From contig CM075101.1 in NCBI GenBank assembly GCA_037576195.1, positions 3,534,001-3,598,000 of the forward strand: a DNA stretch of 64,000 nt. Direction: 5' to 3'. The position numbers and the translations under genes are program-made. The notes beneath the pieces are model-generated. The model saw only the letters and a program-made list of their open reading frames with translations, was not told the DNA's origin and did no database searches. Of this stretch, positions 1 through 11,899 are shown in pieces. Origin of the DNA: Phytoseiulus persimilis (Eukaryota; Arthropoda; Arachnida; Mesostigmata; Phytoseiidae). Numbering within the stretch: position 1 is the stretch's first letter; each line of letters starts with the position of its first letter.

Positions 1-2663
1 TTCCCAAGCCGGAAACATTGGGCGCATAGCGACATGCAGGGGGAGATTCCACAGGTACGACACCGGTATGCAACGAAGTTGGACGTCCACACCAGTCCAC
101 ACATCGTGGCGTTCGTGTAACGCCTCACTGTAAAAGAATCCCGGAAGTTTGAGCCGCGCTCGGCTTGAATTTTCCGTTTCCCCCTCTTCCTTTTGTCGAT
201 TGGTACTGACAGACGCCGCACAGATAAGAATCGCTGATCCCTTCCACCAACCTGTGTTAGCGAAATCGGCCGGATTCTTTCCCCCTGCCATCAACCAGTT
301 GCACCAGTCCTGAGTGTCCCACATATCGACCGGTTTCGCCGGATCCAGGATGAAGTTCAGGAGCTCATTGAGCAATTGGGCTGGATGGCTGTGCGCCTGC
401 AAAATTATGAAGACGCCGGAATATAAGTTTAGCGGGAGGACAGCTGCTGAGTGATGCTAAAGGGTTCGCTGATCTCGATTTAGTGAGTCCGGGACTATTT
501 TTCACGAAATCACCGAGAGTTGGCGCGGAGCCCGCTAGCGCGCTACCCGTCCCCTGTTCCCCTGGGCGCACTGTTTTCAGCTTCTCCAAGACTTAACGGA
601 ATCAACGGCTCCGGGCATGACACTCTCTGCATGGATGCTCCGTGGGTTAATGAGCCTTTCGGAGCACTGCGGGAATCCGTGATTATTGTTCAGGTGACAG
701 CCTCGCGATACAGTTTCAGAATACGGTGGAACTTGCACCTTATGCTGCCGGCAACAGCTGATCAACGCTCTATTCTCTTTTCAGAATACTCGACAATGTA
801 TCGCGGTAAAGAATCACGTTTCCGAGATGATTCGACGAATGAATGACTCATCAGTATTATTCTTAATCAACAACGGTGAGGTCTCAAGGGTGAATCAGGT
901 CCCGAATGATTCGGGATCGGAGAGGGTCCGGTGCTGAGGGGGAATGGAGGAACCGAGGGCTTTCGTGGTTTCTATGAGATTGATTCAAGGGGTCTTCAAG
1001 AGCTGGTTAATTCGCACAGGGGTCTGTATCCACGATGGACGGAATATCGCAAGCCCGTTGTACCAAACTGAGATAAGAACTTTGGATTTCGCATTGGAAG
1101 ATTTTTTCTCGATCTTGGACTGCGAGTATCCAAGTCGAGAAACCTCCGGGCAAGCTACCAATGAAGTCGGGGACAAGAATCTGACCCGATGTAATATCGT
1201 CCTCAGCTACAAAAGAGGATTACGTCCCACAACTGTAACAAGTCTATGCCACAATGACATCGCTGAAGTGCCCATTCAGGTTCTATTTTGTGATGGAGTC
1301 ATTCGAGAAAGAGAGAACACGATTCGCGAGTCCATAACACAGCGAAGCTGTTGTTAAACAGTCCTCACGAATTGACACCCACTACACTAATGGAACTCCT
1401 TCAATGACAACGGCACAACTGGTGCAGCAAAAGTCGCTGCGTTAGAGCCAGAACATGGAGAACGCTCCTGATTTCAGAAATTCCTTCCCAGCCCCGAATA
1501 CGATTCAAGAGGTTCCAGAGCTGCACAGCGGGTGTGAAAGGAGCATACAAAACAATGGAATTTTATGTGTTCACGATAACCAACAGCTGAGCAGAACCGT
1601 TCCAGAAAATCAACACCAGGACCCCCAGCTCACATTGTCGGAGGCTCACCAGCTGTTCGCCCTGCCCTTTTGATCCACCCACAACCCTTTCGACCCTCCA
1701 AGAAGCAATATTTTCTCATTTGCAAAACGTTAAACGGTCTCAGTCGGGCCCTCCAATGACTCACCTGCAAATAGCTTGCGGCCCCTCTTTTGCCGCGGCG
1801 CAAGAGAACTTCGGCGGTTGTCTCCTGTTCTTCCATTGTATCGTCGTGTGAAGACGCCTGATTGCGTAATAGCACCCTGCTCGCAGGGGCCTTCAGCCTC
1901 GAGTCGGGCTCGAGTACGCGAACGCTCCACGCAACCTTGGGATAGATGTGCGGAGCTTCAGGGCTCGGTCAAACTGCAGCAACGGCTCCACTTGTTCTTG
2001 ATGCCTGTCTCTGTGCTAACTCCTCTACTGTAGCTCGCTGCTCTGCTGTTAGTGCAGCTCCTGCTGCTGCAGCTAGCACCGTCTCACGAATGTTCCACAA
2101 AAGCATCACGAATTCACCAGAATTCGCGAGTATCGTCTGCTACTCGCTGTACCGCTCTGTGTCTAGAATGTCCCAGCCCTCTCCCACTCGACTCACGGAT
2201 CAGCTGCTGTGCTCGTCTCAGGGAAAGGGTAGCTGTAGTGTCCGGGAGGATAAGAGTGAAGTTTTCAGTGTGGTGATATAACTGCATTTTCTCTTCGAAA
2301 GTCTTCCAGCACGTGCTTCGTATTTTTCCAATGGCGAGTCTTGTGTGTGAACTTTTTGTTTGGACGAGGCGAGAATCGTTTGCTGCGGGACATCGTTCCC
2401 GGTCGTTTCCTCTGAAATGCGATTGGCGTTCGAAACTTGCACCATTCTCGTCGTCGAGTGGAGTTTTCCTTTTTGACATGCGAACAGATAGAGTCTGGAA
2501 TCTTCTGTGGGATTGAGTGCGAGATTCCACCAACGTTTGTGAACTTTGTTCCGACACATAGATCGCTAACCCGCTCGGCTAGATTTCGAGTTCGCGCAGG
2601 TGGTTGCTTTTCCGGCCAATGCCGGGATCCAAGCCCGGAGCGTAATCGCCACATCAGCGATAC
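1..2663. other. 5' flank without an assignable gene
   Basis: No protein here could be recognised on either strand. On the minus strand all three frames stay open between about 2550 and 2200 and all read like protein, so the frame cannot be chosen by eye. A canonical donor (GTGAGT, minus strand, first base at 2196) lies at the end of that stretch. A short alanine-rich minus-strand frame (about 1975-2115) ends in a stop, but no join between the two kept a frame open. A small divergent gene starting near 2560, back to back with TRMT44, is possible but not shown. The first 1.7 kb shows nothing beyond short chance frames. Confidence 0.4.
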
Positions 2664-5600
2664 ATGGGATTCTCCACATTGCCTGAAATAACAGACGCGG
2701 CTCTGACGTGATCTCCGGTTTCAGGAGAAAAATTTGGGACGCGAACAGCACGCGGAATTGCGTCTCCTCGGTCGGAGGACAGGAATCCATCCTCAAGGGT
2801 TCGAGACGGCCTTGACCCTATTTTTTTTTCCAAAATAATATCGTTTCTTCGGTCCGGCAGAAGTTCCGTGGAGCTCGAAGTAGGGATCTGCCATAGATGG
2901 ACGCAAGGGTCCACCAGATGAAGAAACATTCGAATTTTCCAGCTTCACTGAGGCGGCTTGGATTTTACTGAAAAAACCTCACATCGTCAATACCCGCCTC
3001 ACTGGTTCTCGTATCCTCTCATGCCGGGATCACCTCACGGGCGAGCCAGGTAGACGTCCATAGGCCGACAGTCGGGCCGTTCTGGGGAGCCTAGCTGGAG
3101 GAATCAATTCCATTCACACCCTCACTGAAATTGTGTTTCTGCAGTTGGAGTTTCACAAATGGGAACAACGAACGCGAACGATTTGGAGGTCCTTCGACGT
3201 TTGATTCCGAAAAGCCCCGAGAAGTAAGTGAGATCCTAGGATTATATGGTTGTATCGCTCGTTCAACTCGATATAGGGACGACCATAGGGGGGCCGTGGA
3301 AGCTCGTGCAAACAACATTCCCGTGAGAACCCTCCGTTCTGGCTCCAAAGTTTTGATATTCATATTCGCTTCCGATGACCTCGCGTATTTCCAGGTTTTC
3401 CCCAGTTTCGGAAAGGTGTGTCCTTGCGAAGAAGAGGTTACGCATAGAAACGAATGAAAACTCCAGCGAGCATCTGCCTCCCGTCGTTGAAGCCATGACC
3501 TTCGAAATCCGTCTGGAAGACGATGAAACGTGAGAGCTCGTTCAGGAATATGATTTCACGGGAACGCCGTTCTGATGAACACGGTGCCACTCGTAGTGTG
3601 GGCTGATTCAGAAGGAAGCTTATCCGAAGTGCCGAATCGGTTTTAATCGCAGGGTCTGTATCTTTGGCTCACGCAAGTTCACTGAGGAGTTTGGGGGTAC
3701 CCTGCTTCGTCGTTTTACGCAATGGATGCGGAATTCGACCGAAAATAGCTCGCCGAATCAAGTTCAGATCGACTCCTTGTCTCTTGTCGATCTTGAACTC
3801 TATAGCTGCACATATGCAAGACTGAAGAGAAAATTCGGGAAAAAGCTCGTCGAGGTTGGTGCCCAACGGAATTCGTGCATGACGTGGAGCATTTCGTGTC
3901 GATCGCCTCAATCGTTCTTCTCAATACCGATCTTTCCAGATCTGGCCTGAGAAAACAGACCCCAAAAAGTTTGTTTACGAGGACATCGCTATTGCGAGCT
4001 ATTTGATCGTGAGTTGGGACATAATAACAGTAGAGTGCAGTCGTATTTCGTTTGTCCGCTGTCGGCGATTTTCGATTCTACATCTCTTCTCATCGCGCGT
4101 TTTCGATAGTCTTTGTGGGACCCTGAACGCACAGGGAAGAAAGTCACCTTTATTGACGTCGGCTGCGGCAACGGCTTGTTGGTTTACATCCTCCTGCAGG
4201 AGGGGGTGAGTTTCTGAGACATCCATGCTTTAGATCAAATATTTCCGGCAGCACGAATCAGGTGTTTCTCGGGGTTTGGTTCCCGATTGGCCGTCTGTGC
4301 TCCGGGATTTCGATCCGAATCCATTGCAGCACAAGGGCTTCGGCGTAGACGTGCGGCGAAGAGGCTTATGGGATATGTATCCGCCCGACGTCGGGAGCAA
4401 CCTTCTTGAAAGGCCTGTGTCACCCGAAACACGTCACAGTGAGATCGAGTGGTGGATCGGAAATCATTCGGATGAATTGACGCCGTGGATCCCGCTTCTT
4501 GCTACCATGTGAGATCCCCTCTCTACGCGAATGCAGTCTTGCAGGAATGATTTCCGATGTTTCTGCGGCGGGAAAGTAACTCCATCATTCACTTAACTCT
4601 CCATCGCAGGTCGAGCCCAACGGCCAAGGTATTTCTCCTCCCCTGCTGTCCCTATGGGCTGTTCGGGAAATTCCAACGCGGCACGCCGGAACTCAGTCAG
4701 TATCAGAGTTATTTGAACTTCCTCCGACATGACTTCCTCCCGGATTGCGGCTTCCGAGTTGAAATGGACAAATTGAGGATACCGTCGACTAAACGGGTAT
4801 GATGCGTTCATGACGAAAATCCATAAGATTTCAGAGTCTCGGGAACGATCGCTCCACCGACAAGGAATTTTTCCCGCAGGTTTGCTTCGTCGGCAGGGAG
4901 CGACTTGACGAGAGTCATGGTTCAGTTGTGAAGAGACTGCGCTCGAGGCTTGAAAAGGAAGAAGGAAGTTTCGTTCCCCGACCAAAAGAGATAACGGTTG
5001 GTGGTCCGATGACACTTCTTAGATGAAATCGGGAGCGGATCACACCGTATCCGAGCTAGTTCTTGAACGTCTCCCTTCAGGTGAAGAACTGCACTCAAAT
5101 CAGCAACAGCATCACAGAGCCGCTGGTGAACCGGATCGCCAAAGCTGTCCTTGCGAGCGGGAGCGACGAGGAGGCTGGGTGAGTTCTTTCACTATAATCT
5201 TCCACCATCCAAGGGAGCGCGCTTCATGTACTCGATATAGTGGATTGGAACTGTCGTCGTCTTTCCCCGGACTGCATGAGGCGAGAACTTACTTCCGGAA
5301 GGAGTCCACGTCAAGTATTGAAACTACAACATCAATCTGCAGATACAACCGCGGAGGCGAACTGCCTCTCAGTGAAGCTGTGAAACTCGTCGAGCCCCAC
5401 GAGCTAAAAGTACTCAAAACCCAATGCGGTGGCTTACAAACGTTGCTGAAGAACAACTATCACATTTTCAAAGGTAAAGGACAATTAAGCCAGCTTGCTA
5501 CCGGACTTCTCTGGTGTCTTAACGACGTCGGTGAAACTGGGAGGTTCCATTCCGCGACGATTCTAATCGAAGTTTCACCGCCTCGGGGAACTGAAAATAT

Positions 5601-5773
5601 TTCTCATCCTTGTAGTGATACGAGGCAGGATATCTCTGAGGATTCCAGAAGAGAAATCTATCGAAAAGGAGAAAACTATCATCCGGAAGAGAGAGTGCTG
5701 GTTCGACGTTCAGCACCCTCAGGGATGTCCTGTGGGACCCTCTGTTTGCAGATTTCAGCATTCCCAAGCTTGA
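2664..5773 (+). CDS. TRMT44: TRMT44: tRNA (uracil-2'-O-)-methyltransferase, 13 exons
   Basis: The product uses S-adenosylmethionine to methylate the 2'-OH of a uridine in the acceptor stem of tRNA-Ser (family knowledge: TRM44/METTL19, cytoplasmic). Exons: 2664-2707, 2943-3049, 3145-3223, 3395-3529, 3653-3854, 3940-4008, 4110-4205, 4330-4508, 4610-4796, 4880-4996, 5081-5178, 5343-5473 and 5616-5773. They sum to 1602 bases, 533 residues. Diagnostic stretches are WPEKTDPKKFVYEDIAIA (exon 6), the SAM loop DVGCGNGLL (exon 7), GFGVDVRRRGLWDMY and GNHSDELTPWIP (exon 8), LPCCPYGLF and RIPSTKR (exon 9), and CGGLQTLLKN (exon 12). The last exon ends in a CCCH-type finger (C-x9-C-x6-C-x3-H), as the family has. 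The first exon was chosen because it gives a Met and the right phase; it is the weakest part. Two introns (3855 and 4997) start with the weak donor GTTGGT. A poly(A) signal follows at 6045. Confidence 0.93.
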
Positions 5774-8000
5774 CGCTATGAACCTGAAAGTATACCGTGA
5801 ATCGGAGATCTCCCATTTCCTCGTTTGAGCGACGCCGAAGGAATACGGACAGATTATATTGAGAAACATCAGTTTATACTTTATTTTAAAAATAGCTTGT
5901 TCGCGTTCACAGCGACAGAAGTCGGGTCTGTAGACCACATTGATCTCAGCCGATGCCTTCGATGGATAGTGTATGAGTATATGATTGGTTGGTTATTGGA
6001 CTTGTTACATTCTGAAGTGTTCTCGGATTTGATACTTAATTCTAAATAAATATACTACTCCAGTTCAGATATTTCTCATAGAGCATCAAGTCTTCCTGCA
6101 CCGTTGACAATGCCCATATTGCTGGCAGAAATCGAAGAAGTCAAATTTTCTTTCCTCTCAGTTCCTACGACAACATTATTCACAAAAGTGTCCTAAGAGC
6201 TTCAATTTACAAGCTTCCAACTCGTACATAGACTTCACAGTATTCACGAAAATATCCGCCTCCCTGTCTCTAGAAGAGGCTTCCGCATTCACAACTGTGA
6301 TAGTGCACTCTGTTACATTCTCATACCTTTATTGGATCCCTTCCTCGGATCCGAGAAGTTTGCAATCAACATGATCGAGGATATAATCCAATTTCCTCCA
6401 TCTGATGGTGTAGAAATGTACAAAACGGAGTATGAGATGAGCTCATTCAATGCATGCAAATGTATGTGTGTGGGTCTACTAACTCATCACGCAGATCAAA
6501 CGACGTGCTCATGGCAAGGATTGATAGACGATGCACGGTGTGCAGACCCAATTCTTTTGGGTGAGATTATTCGTCGTCTCCTACAGCCACATATGGATAT
6601 GGGACCAAGATCGAGGAGTTTCAGTCGCCTGGCACTTGCGCGATTCTCAGGTTCTGTTTCTGTATCACAGAATTGATAAGTGTTCATCTCTTCACTCTCA
6701 CGCGAAAACAACAGCTTTGGTAATTCGATTCCTCCACTAGGGGGTTACTGAGGTAACCCGGCTCGTCGGCGTGATTATGTTATTGTTGATCCACATATGG
6801 TTGTGTATTGTTCAGCTGGGTCAATGACCACTCAGTTATTTTGGAAACCCCAGCTCCATCGCGAAGTCATCGCAATATATAGACCCGCTCAATCGCGAAC
6901 TCTACTCTCGCACGGCAAGCGGATTCGGAGATTTGGAAAAACGATGAGCCCACGTTTTATGACGTGTATATTAGTGGAATCTTTTCCAAGACAGTCTCAT
7001 AGTCCTGGATCCGTAATCTCAAATCCAAAACAACAGCGACCGTACAGTGAGCATGATTTACCGTGCGTTGCAGCCCTGTTCAAGATCCGTTATTGTCAGT
7101 AGAACGATCCCGCGTCCGTGCTTCGTTATTGTGGACCGCAATGAGAACGATCGTCCGTTTTCAGGACAGATTCCAGATTAGACCTGGTTAGCTTCCGTAT
7201 CGCGCAGCAATATCAAAGAAAAACGTTGTAAATTAGTCGACAAGCACAGGTTGTGCAGATGTGTGGGTTCTCTTCCTACAATATAAGGCATTCTTGGACC
7301 ACAACCGCTTGAGCTTCAGGCTCGACGACCCTTCAATCGTGATGCTCCACATCTTACACCGGTCAAAGTCCCGGAGCCGTTCCAAACGAAGTCCCCGGGT
7401 GACGCGTCAGTTTTGTACTCGAAAGGTCAGGTCCCAACTGATACGAATACGAAGCATATTATGATGGGAATGCTTATCGAGTTGGCCGTGACGTCCACGA
7501 ATCTTTGCAATATAGAGAGATGATGAGAAGAAGTTCCAACGATGTAATTACCCAATATGGAGTCATCATGCGGGACTCATGTGACGCCTTCCTTGTGGTT
7601 AGTAGATGAATACGGGTAATATCACCAAGAATCGAAACTGTTCGCTCGCAAACAGGAGCGCCAATCGCACATCTCTTTCATCTACTTTGGTGCACTTCGC
7701 ACAATTCAGCATCAGTATCTGTAAGTTCTGAAGGGATTCGTATCGTGGACCCTCCGCCTTGGAGAGGATGCCGTTTTCGCCTGCTAAGCTCGAGCATCGG
7801 GAATGATTTGACTGAGATTTCTGAGGCGGGACTCGATTTTTCAACGTTGAACAGGTACTCAGGTCATGGTTCAAGCAACGATAACAATGACCAAACGTGG
7901 AATATATTCGCCGGAGATCAAGGGAGCGTTGACACCGCTCGTCAGAAACAAGATACTGCTCGTCCGAGCTCGTACGCAGCACCGCGGTGGGCCACTCAAA
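5774..8000. other. Convergent 3' flanks of TRMT44 and the zinc-finger gene
   Basis: This stretch holds the 3' UTR of TRMT44 (to about 6070) and presumably the 3' UTR of the leftward zinc-finger gene. Frames of up to 127 codons occur (6332-6676 plus, 7599-7982 minus), but none shows splice borders or a familiar protein. A small perfect stem (7 bp, loop TGAG) lies at 6742-6759. No second gene is visible. Confidence 0.5.
6045..6050 (+). terminator. Poly(A) signal AATAAA of TRMT44
   Basis: AATAAA lies 272 bases after the TRMT44 stop codon on the same strand. It is the first canonical signal downstream and sits in an AT-richer stretch. Assignment to TRMT44 is by position only. Confidence 0.55.
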
Positions 8001-11000
8001 TTAATAACGATGGTCCATGAGCGGTTGCGCACTCCGGTTCGACGCGTATTTACTACTGCCCTCGTTATTGTTGTTGTTCAGATGATGGTTATTGTTGTCG
8101 CTTTCACCGTTGTTGTTATTGTTGTTGCTGTTCTGATGGTGGTTTCCCATACCGAAAATCGCCGAGAGGGCTTCGATGGCGATTCTCTCTTTGTCTCGAA
8201 GATCTTCGGAATCGTACACGGATGCTATTTGAGAACTTTGAGCTGGAGGGTCCGCACCTGTGACAAGATCATTCGCTTAGAGCTTTCAGACCAGCTCCGA
8301 GACTAGGTCCCGATAGAAGAAATAGAGGAGCGCGAATCCACAATGAACTCGTGGCGATCTTACCGTTTCCGTTTTCATGCACCACTTCTTCGCGCACTTC
8401 GATCGGTACATCCTTATGGATAGCCTTCACCACAGCTGGACTGTGACCGTTTCGAAGTCCGGTAGATTCTCGGTGGAAAGTTTGCGCGTCCGGAATCGGC
8501 GTGCCGTGCTCATTCATGGAATGATGCAGCATTTTGACGTAATCGCCGAAGCCCATGTGGCAGGTGGGACATCTGGAATTCCCGATCGAGCTTTTACTCC
8601 TCAGCTTCGAATCATCGGCCCATCTCGATAAGTTTCCGATGCTGAGAAATCAGAATGGTCTGACGGGTGAATTGCTCGCCAAAGTTCCGCGTTGTTCATG
8701 AACTCACCGATAAACCTTTGTATCCTCGTCTTCGTCATCATCATTTTCCTCAGAGCTGCGACCCCGCACATCTCTCTGGCGGTCTCGCTCCGCTCGCTGT
8801 ACGAGGCCCAGCATCGTCATCTCCTCATATTGGCTGCGGTAGGTACTGGAGGATGCCCCGCTTGACAATGTATTCTTTGCAGCGAGTAACGTTTTGCTGC
8901 GTGATGCGGGCGGACACTGGGCGGAATGTTTTCGATGTTGCTGAGCGGTTGTGAAAGAAGCTACGGGGGAACAAGTTGACATTAATGCGCGAGTTTCCCG
9001 GAGCCGGCGATTCGTGCAAAGTGTGGTGGCATACTGCGGGAGGGGTGCAACGGAGGATGCAACAGCCATCGTGCTTACCCGGACAGCTCCGGCAGCTGAA
9101 CTGCTCTGGCATCTTCCCATCGAGGAAATCATCTCCCCAAGTCTCCGTCTGCATGGATGACGTTTTCGAAGGTTCGGGAGTGCCCGTCGGAGACTCCTTC
9201 CTCTTCTTGCGCCGATAGGACTGCTCTTCGCGACATTCATCGAGCATGTGTTTCCGGAGGGACGCTTGCGAAGGAAAACTATGACCGCAAACTCCACATT
9301 CGCTCGGACCTCCACTGTAGGTTGATCTCGCGGATCGTCTCTGCGGTCTGTCGTCGGCCTTTCGTTTGCGTCTCGGGTCATCTTTACCTGAAACGAGATT
9401 TTGTTCAAGCACCAGATTCTTGAGGCTGTTGCTTATTCAGGTTCTCAAGTGCGGCCGATAAGGACTACATACTGTATTCGCTGCTGTTGTACGGAGAAGG
9501 CACGCTGTCCTCACTCCGTTTCGTGTTCAGAACAGGTCCGAATTTGCGCTGCTTGATCTGTCTCGGAGATGGAGGTCTCTGACCGTTCCTGATACCGTTT
9601 CCCAGTGATAAGAGGTGCCCACTGCCGCATTGAATGATGTGCAGATGCAGATCGTTCAAACTAGCGAACGATTTAGTGCATTTTGTGCAGTCGAAACGTT
9701 CCTCGTCCGGGCTGTCGTCCGCGCTGTTCAAACCAAGAACTCCCCTGTTCGTGGGCATGAATTGTGTTGCGAGCTCTGGCGGGACACTGGAATGTCCTTC
9801 AAGTTCCAGATGGGTGGCGACGATATTCGGGTGTGCGACGAACTTGTGTTCGAGGATGTTTGCTTGAGAATAGCTGTTCAGGCCGCAAACTTGACAAATG
9901 AACAGCGTTGGAAGCTCTGTTTGGTCGGGGTCTTTCTTCACTGGGTTCAGACCGAGACTCGCTCCCAGAGCAATCTGTTCTCCTGATGTGGGGGGCGACA
10001 CTTCAGCCCGAGTCGGCAACGGATTACTGGTGGCCAGAGGCGGACGGCTGGCATAAATCTGCACGATGTGGGTTATGTCGAGCGTCGGTGGGAAATTGTT
10101 CACGAGCCACGGCATGCAGTTGTTGGCTTCCACCCGCTCAGACTCGAAAGCCGACGCCTGATTGGAGCCCGGTAATCTGCCATCGATATGATACTGGAGA
10201 TTCTCGGAGATACGGTGAGCCAGCGTTCGGTAGAATTCTTCCTCAGATGGATTTCGGTGTCCGTTCAACTTCATCCTGTTCTCCTGCGGTGACTTCTTGT
10301 CAAACTGCTTCACATGAACCACTGTGTTGTGCCGTTGCAAGTTCACCATTGAAGAAAAACTCTTGTTACAAATCTCGCAGCTCACGCTCGCCGTATCCAC
10401 GGGTTTCTCCGGTCTCGTCTCGAGCTCAGGCGCCTCCTCCTTGATATCAGCGGCAACTCCATTCTCCTGAAATCGTTGAAGACGTCTCTTGAAGCCGGTC
10501 GATCGACTCACAGATTCATGCATCATCATAATCGTCCATCATTGCAACCAGAGGGACAGGCTCGAGAGGAATAGCCCACCTTATTGATTCGTTGAAGATT
10601 GTCTGAATAAGTCTTCGTGTGACAAGAGAAGAGATGATGCCCCAATGATTGGACATCGGCGAAAATTCGGTCACAGTAGGTGCACAAATGATTCGTATCG
10701 GGGTGTATCGTAGTTTTGTGCATGACGAACTCGGATAAGGCGAAAGACTTTTCGCAGACTTTGCAAGTCGTGTCCGTGGCTTCGTGGAGTCGTTCGTGTC
10801 GTCGAAGTTCGGGTACTTCCGAGAAAATTTTCGAGCAGTATTTACAGGGTGTTTGAAGCAGCTTTTTCGCGTTCTGCGGAAGACCATTGTGCACAACTTG
10901 GTGTCGCTGCAGACTCTTGCGATCGACGAAAGCTGCACTGCACTTGCCACAAGACACACTTGGGAACGATTTCTTGTCCTTGCCAGCATGTGATTCGGTG

Positions 11001-11899
11001 TGGGTTCGAAGTTGATCCCGTTCAGGGAACAGCTGATTGCAGATGTGACACCTGAATCGAGATGGAAGGTTGAGAAAAGCGAAACCCACTGCAGATTCAA
11101 CATTCCGTATTGTTCGTCGATCCTGTTCCGAGTCAGAAGTTGTTCTTCCCAGCATCAACAATCCGAGAGCGAGGAATTAGAAAATGTCTTCATACCTGTA
11201 CAGGTCGTCGCCGTTGAGAGCACTGTCGTTCTGAGCGGCTTGAATGACTTGCATGTGAATACCACAGTTCGTTATGTCTGTGCTCGTGAGGTACTTGTAA
11301 TTGATGTGACAGCGTAGGAAATGTCGTTTTAGCGAAAATACATGTCGGTAAATTTGCTCGCAGATGTCACATTTGTACGTCTGGAAAGTAGAATATCCAT
11401 TACTTCCGATAGCGCTAAGCGTCGACTGTATTCCTCGCCGAACTGACTTTTGAGGAGCGAGCCCGAGATTGAGACGAAATCTTTACCTTATAAACTCCGT
11501 TGCGAGTGTCCCCTCTCTGATGGATGTGATTCGGCAGTAACTGGAACTGGTATTCGCCAGGCTGGTGTTTCGTATCCGATACGTTGCCGCCCACATTCTG
11601 CAAACATAGATAAAATTCGTTCGATGTCATCATTCTGGAATGCCGCCATCCGCTTCCGGAGGATCCGACCCGGTTTCCGATGAAAACTCTTCTGGTCTCG
11701 ATTCTCGGTCTTTCCTCACCTCGATCACCTCCTCGTCGACTTCCTCTTCGACGGGACTCTCTTCGCGCATCTCGGCGCCGTCTTCTTCAGTCCACTCGAC
11801 TTTCTGTTCCTCTACGGACCCGTTTTCGTACGGCAGCGATCCGTCATTAGAAAGATCCTCCACCACGGTCTCGGTGCAAGTCAAGTCGTCGATTTCCAT
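8001..11899 (-). CDS. Multi-finger C2H2 zinc-finger protein, 9 exons, about 1012 residues
   Basis: Probable nuclear DNA-binding protein. Exons in order of transcription: 11720-11899, 11487-11597, 11196-11380, 10580-11051, 9473-10466, 9079-9387, 8708-8960, 8364-8641 and 8001-8257. They total 3039 bases and every phase matches. The N-terminal 60 residues are very acidic, from ATG at 11899. Fingers include YKCDICEQIY (about residue 100), YRCHICNQLF (160), SCGKC (193), PCKYC (228), TCKVC (255), LCTYC (282), SCEIC (346), ICQVC (507), DCTKC (576), ECGVC, SCRSC and CPTC. The finger spanning the 9079/8960 junction is short (only nine residues between the second Cys and first His), and one finger ends in Cys instead of His. 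The C-terminus is an asparagine-rich tail. Exon 5 (994 bases) holds long linkers rich in Ser/Pro/Glu. No KRAB, BTB or ZAD domain was seen, and I cannot name an orthologue. Confidence 0.9.
8064..8142 (-). repeat. AAC/AAT triplet repeat coding polyasparagine
   Basis: Imperfect AAC/AAT triplets on the minus strand code runs of five and six asparagines, broken by Gly-Glu-Ser, His-His and similar, in the last exon of the zinc-finger protein about 30 codons before its stop. Such tracts are length-variable and probably disordered. Confidence 0.85.

Noticed and set aside
5023..5781. 252-codon plus-strand frame as a separate gene
   Set aside because: It is the TRMT44 C-terminal exons plus two introns that happen to be open; only its middle part (5344-5473) is in the true frame.
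6742..6759. Perfect 7-bp stem with a TGAG loop
   Set aside because: Too short to stand out from chance in 64 kb and not linked to any gene end.
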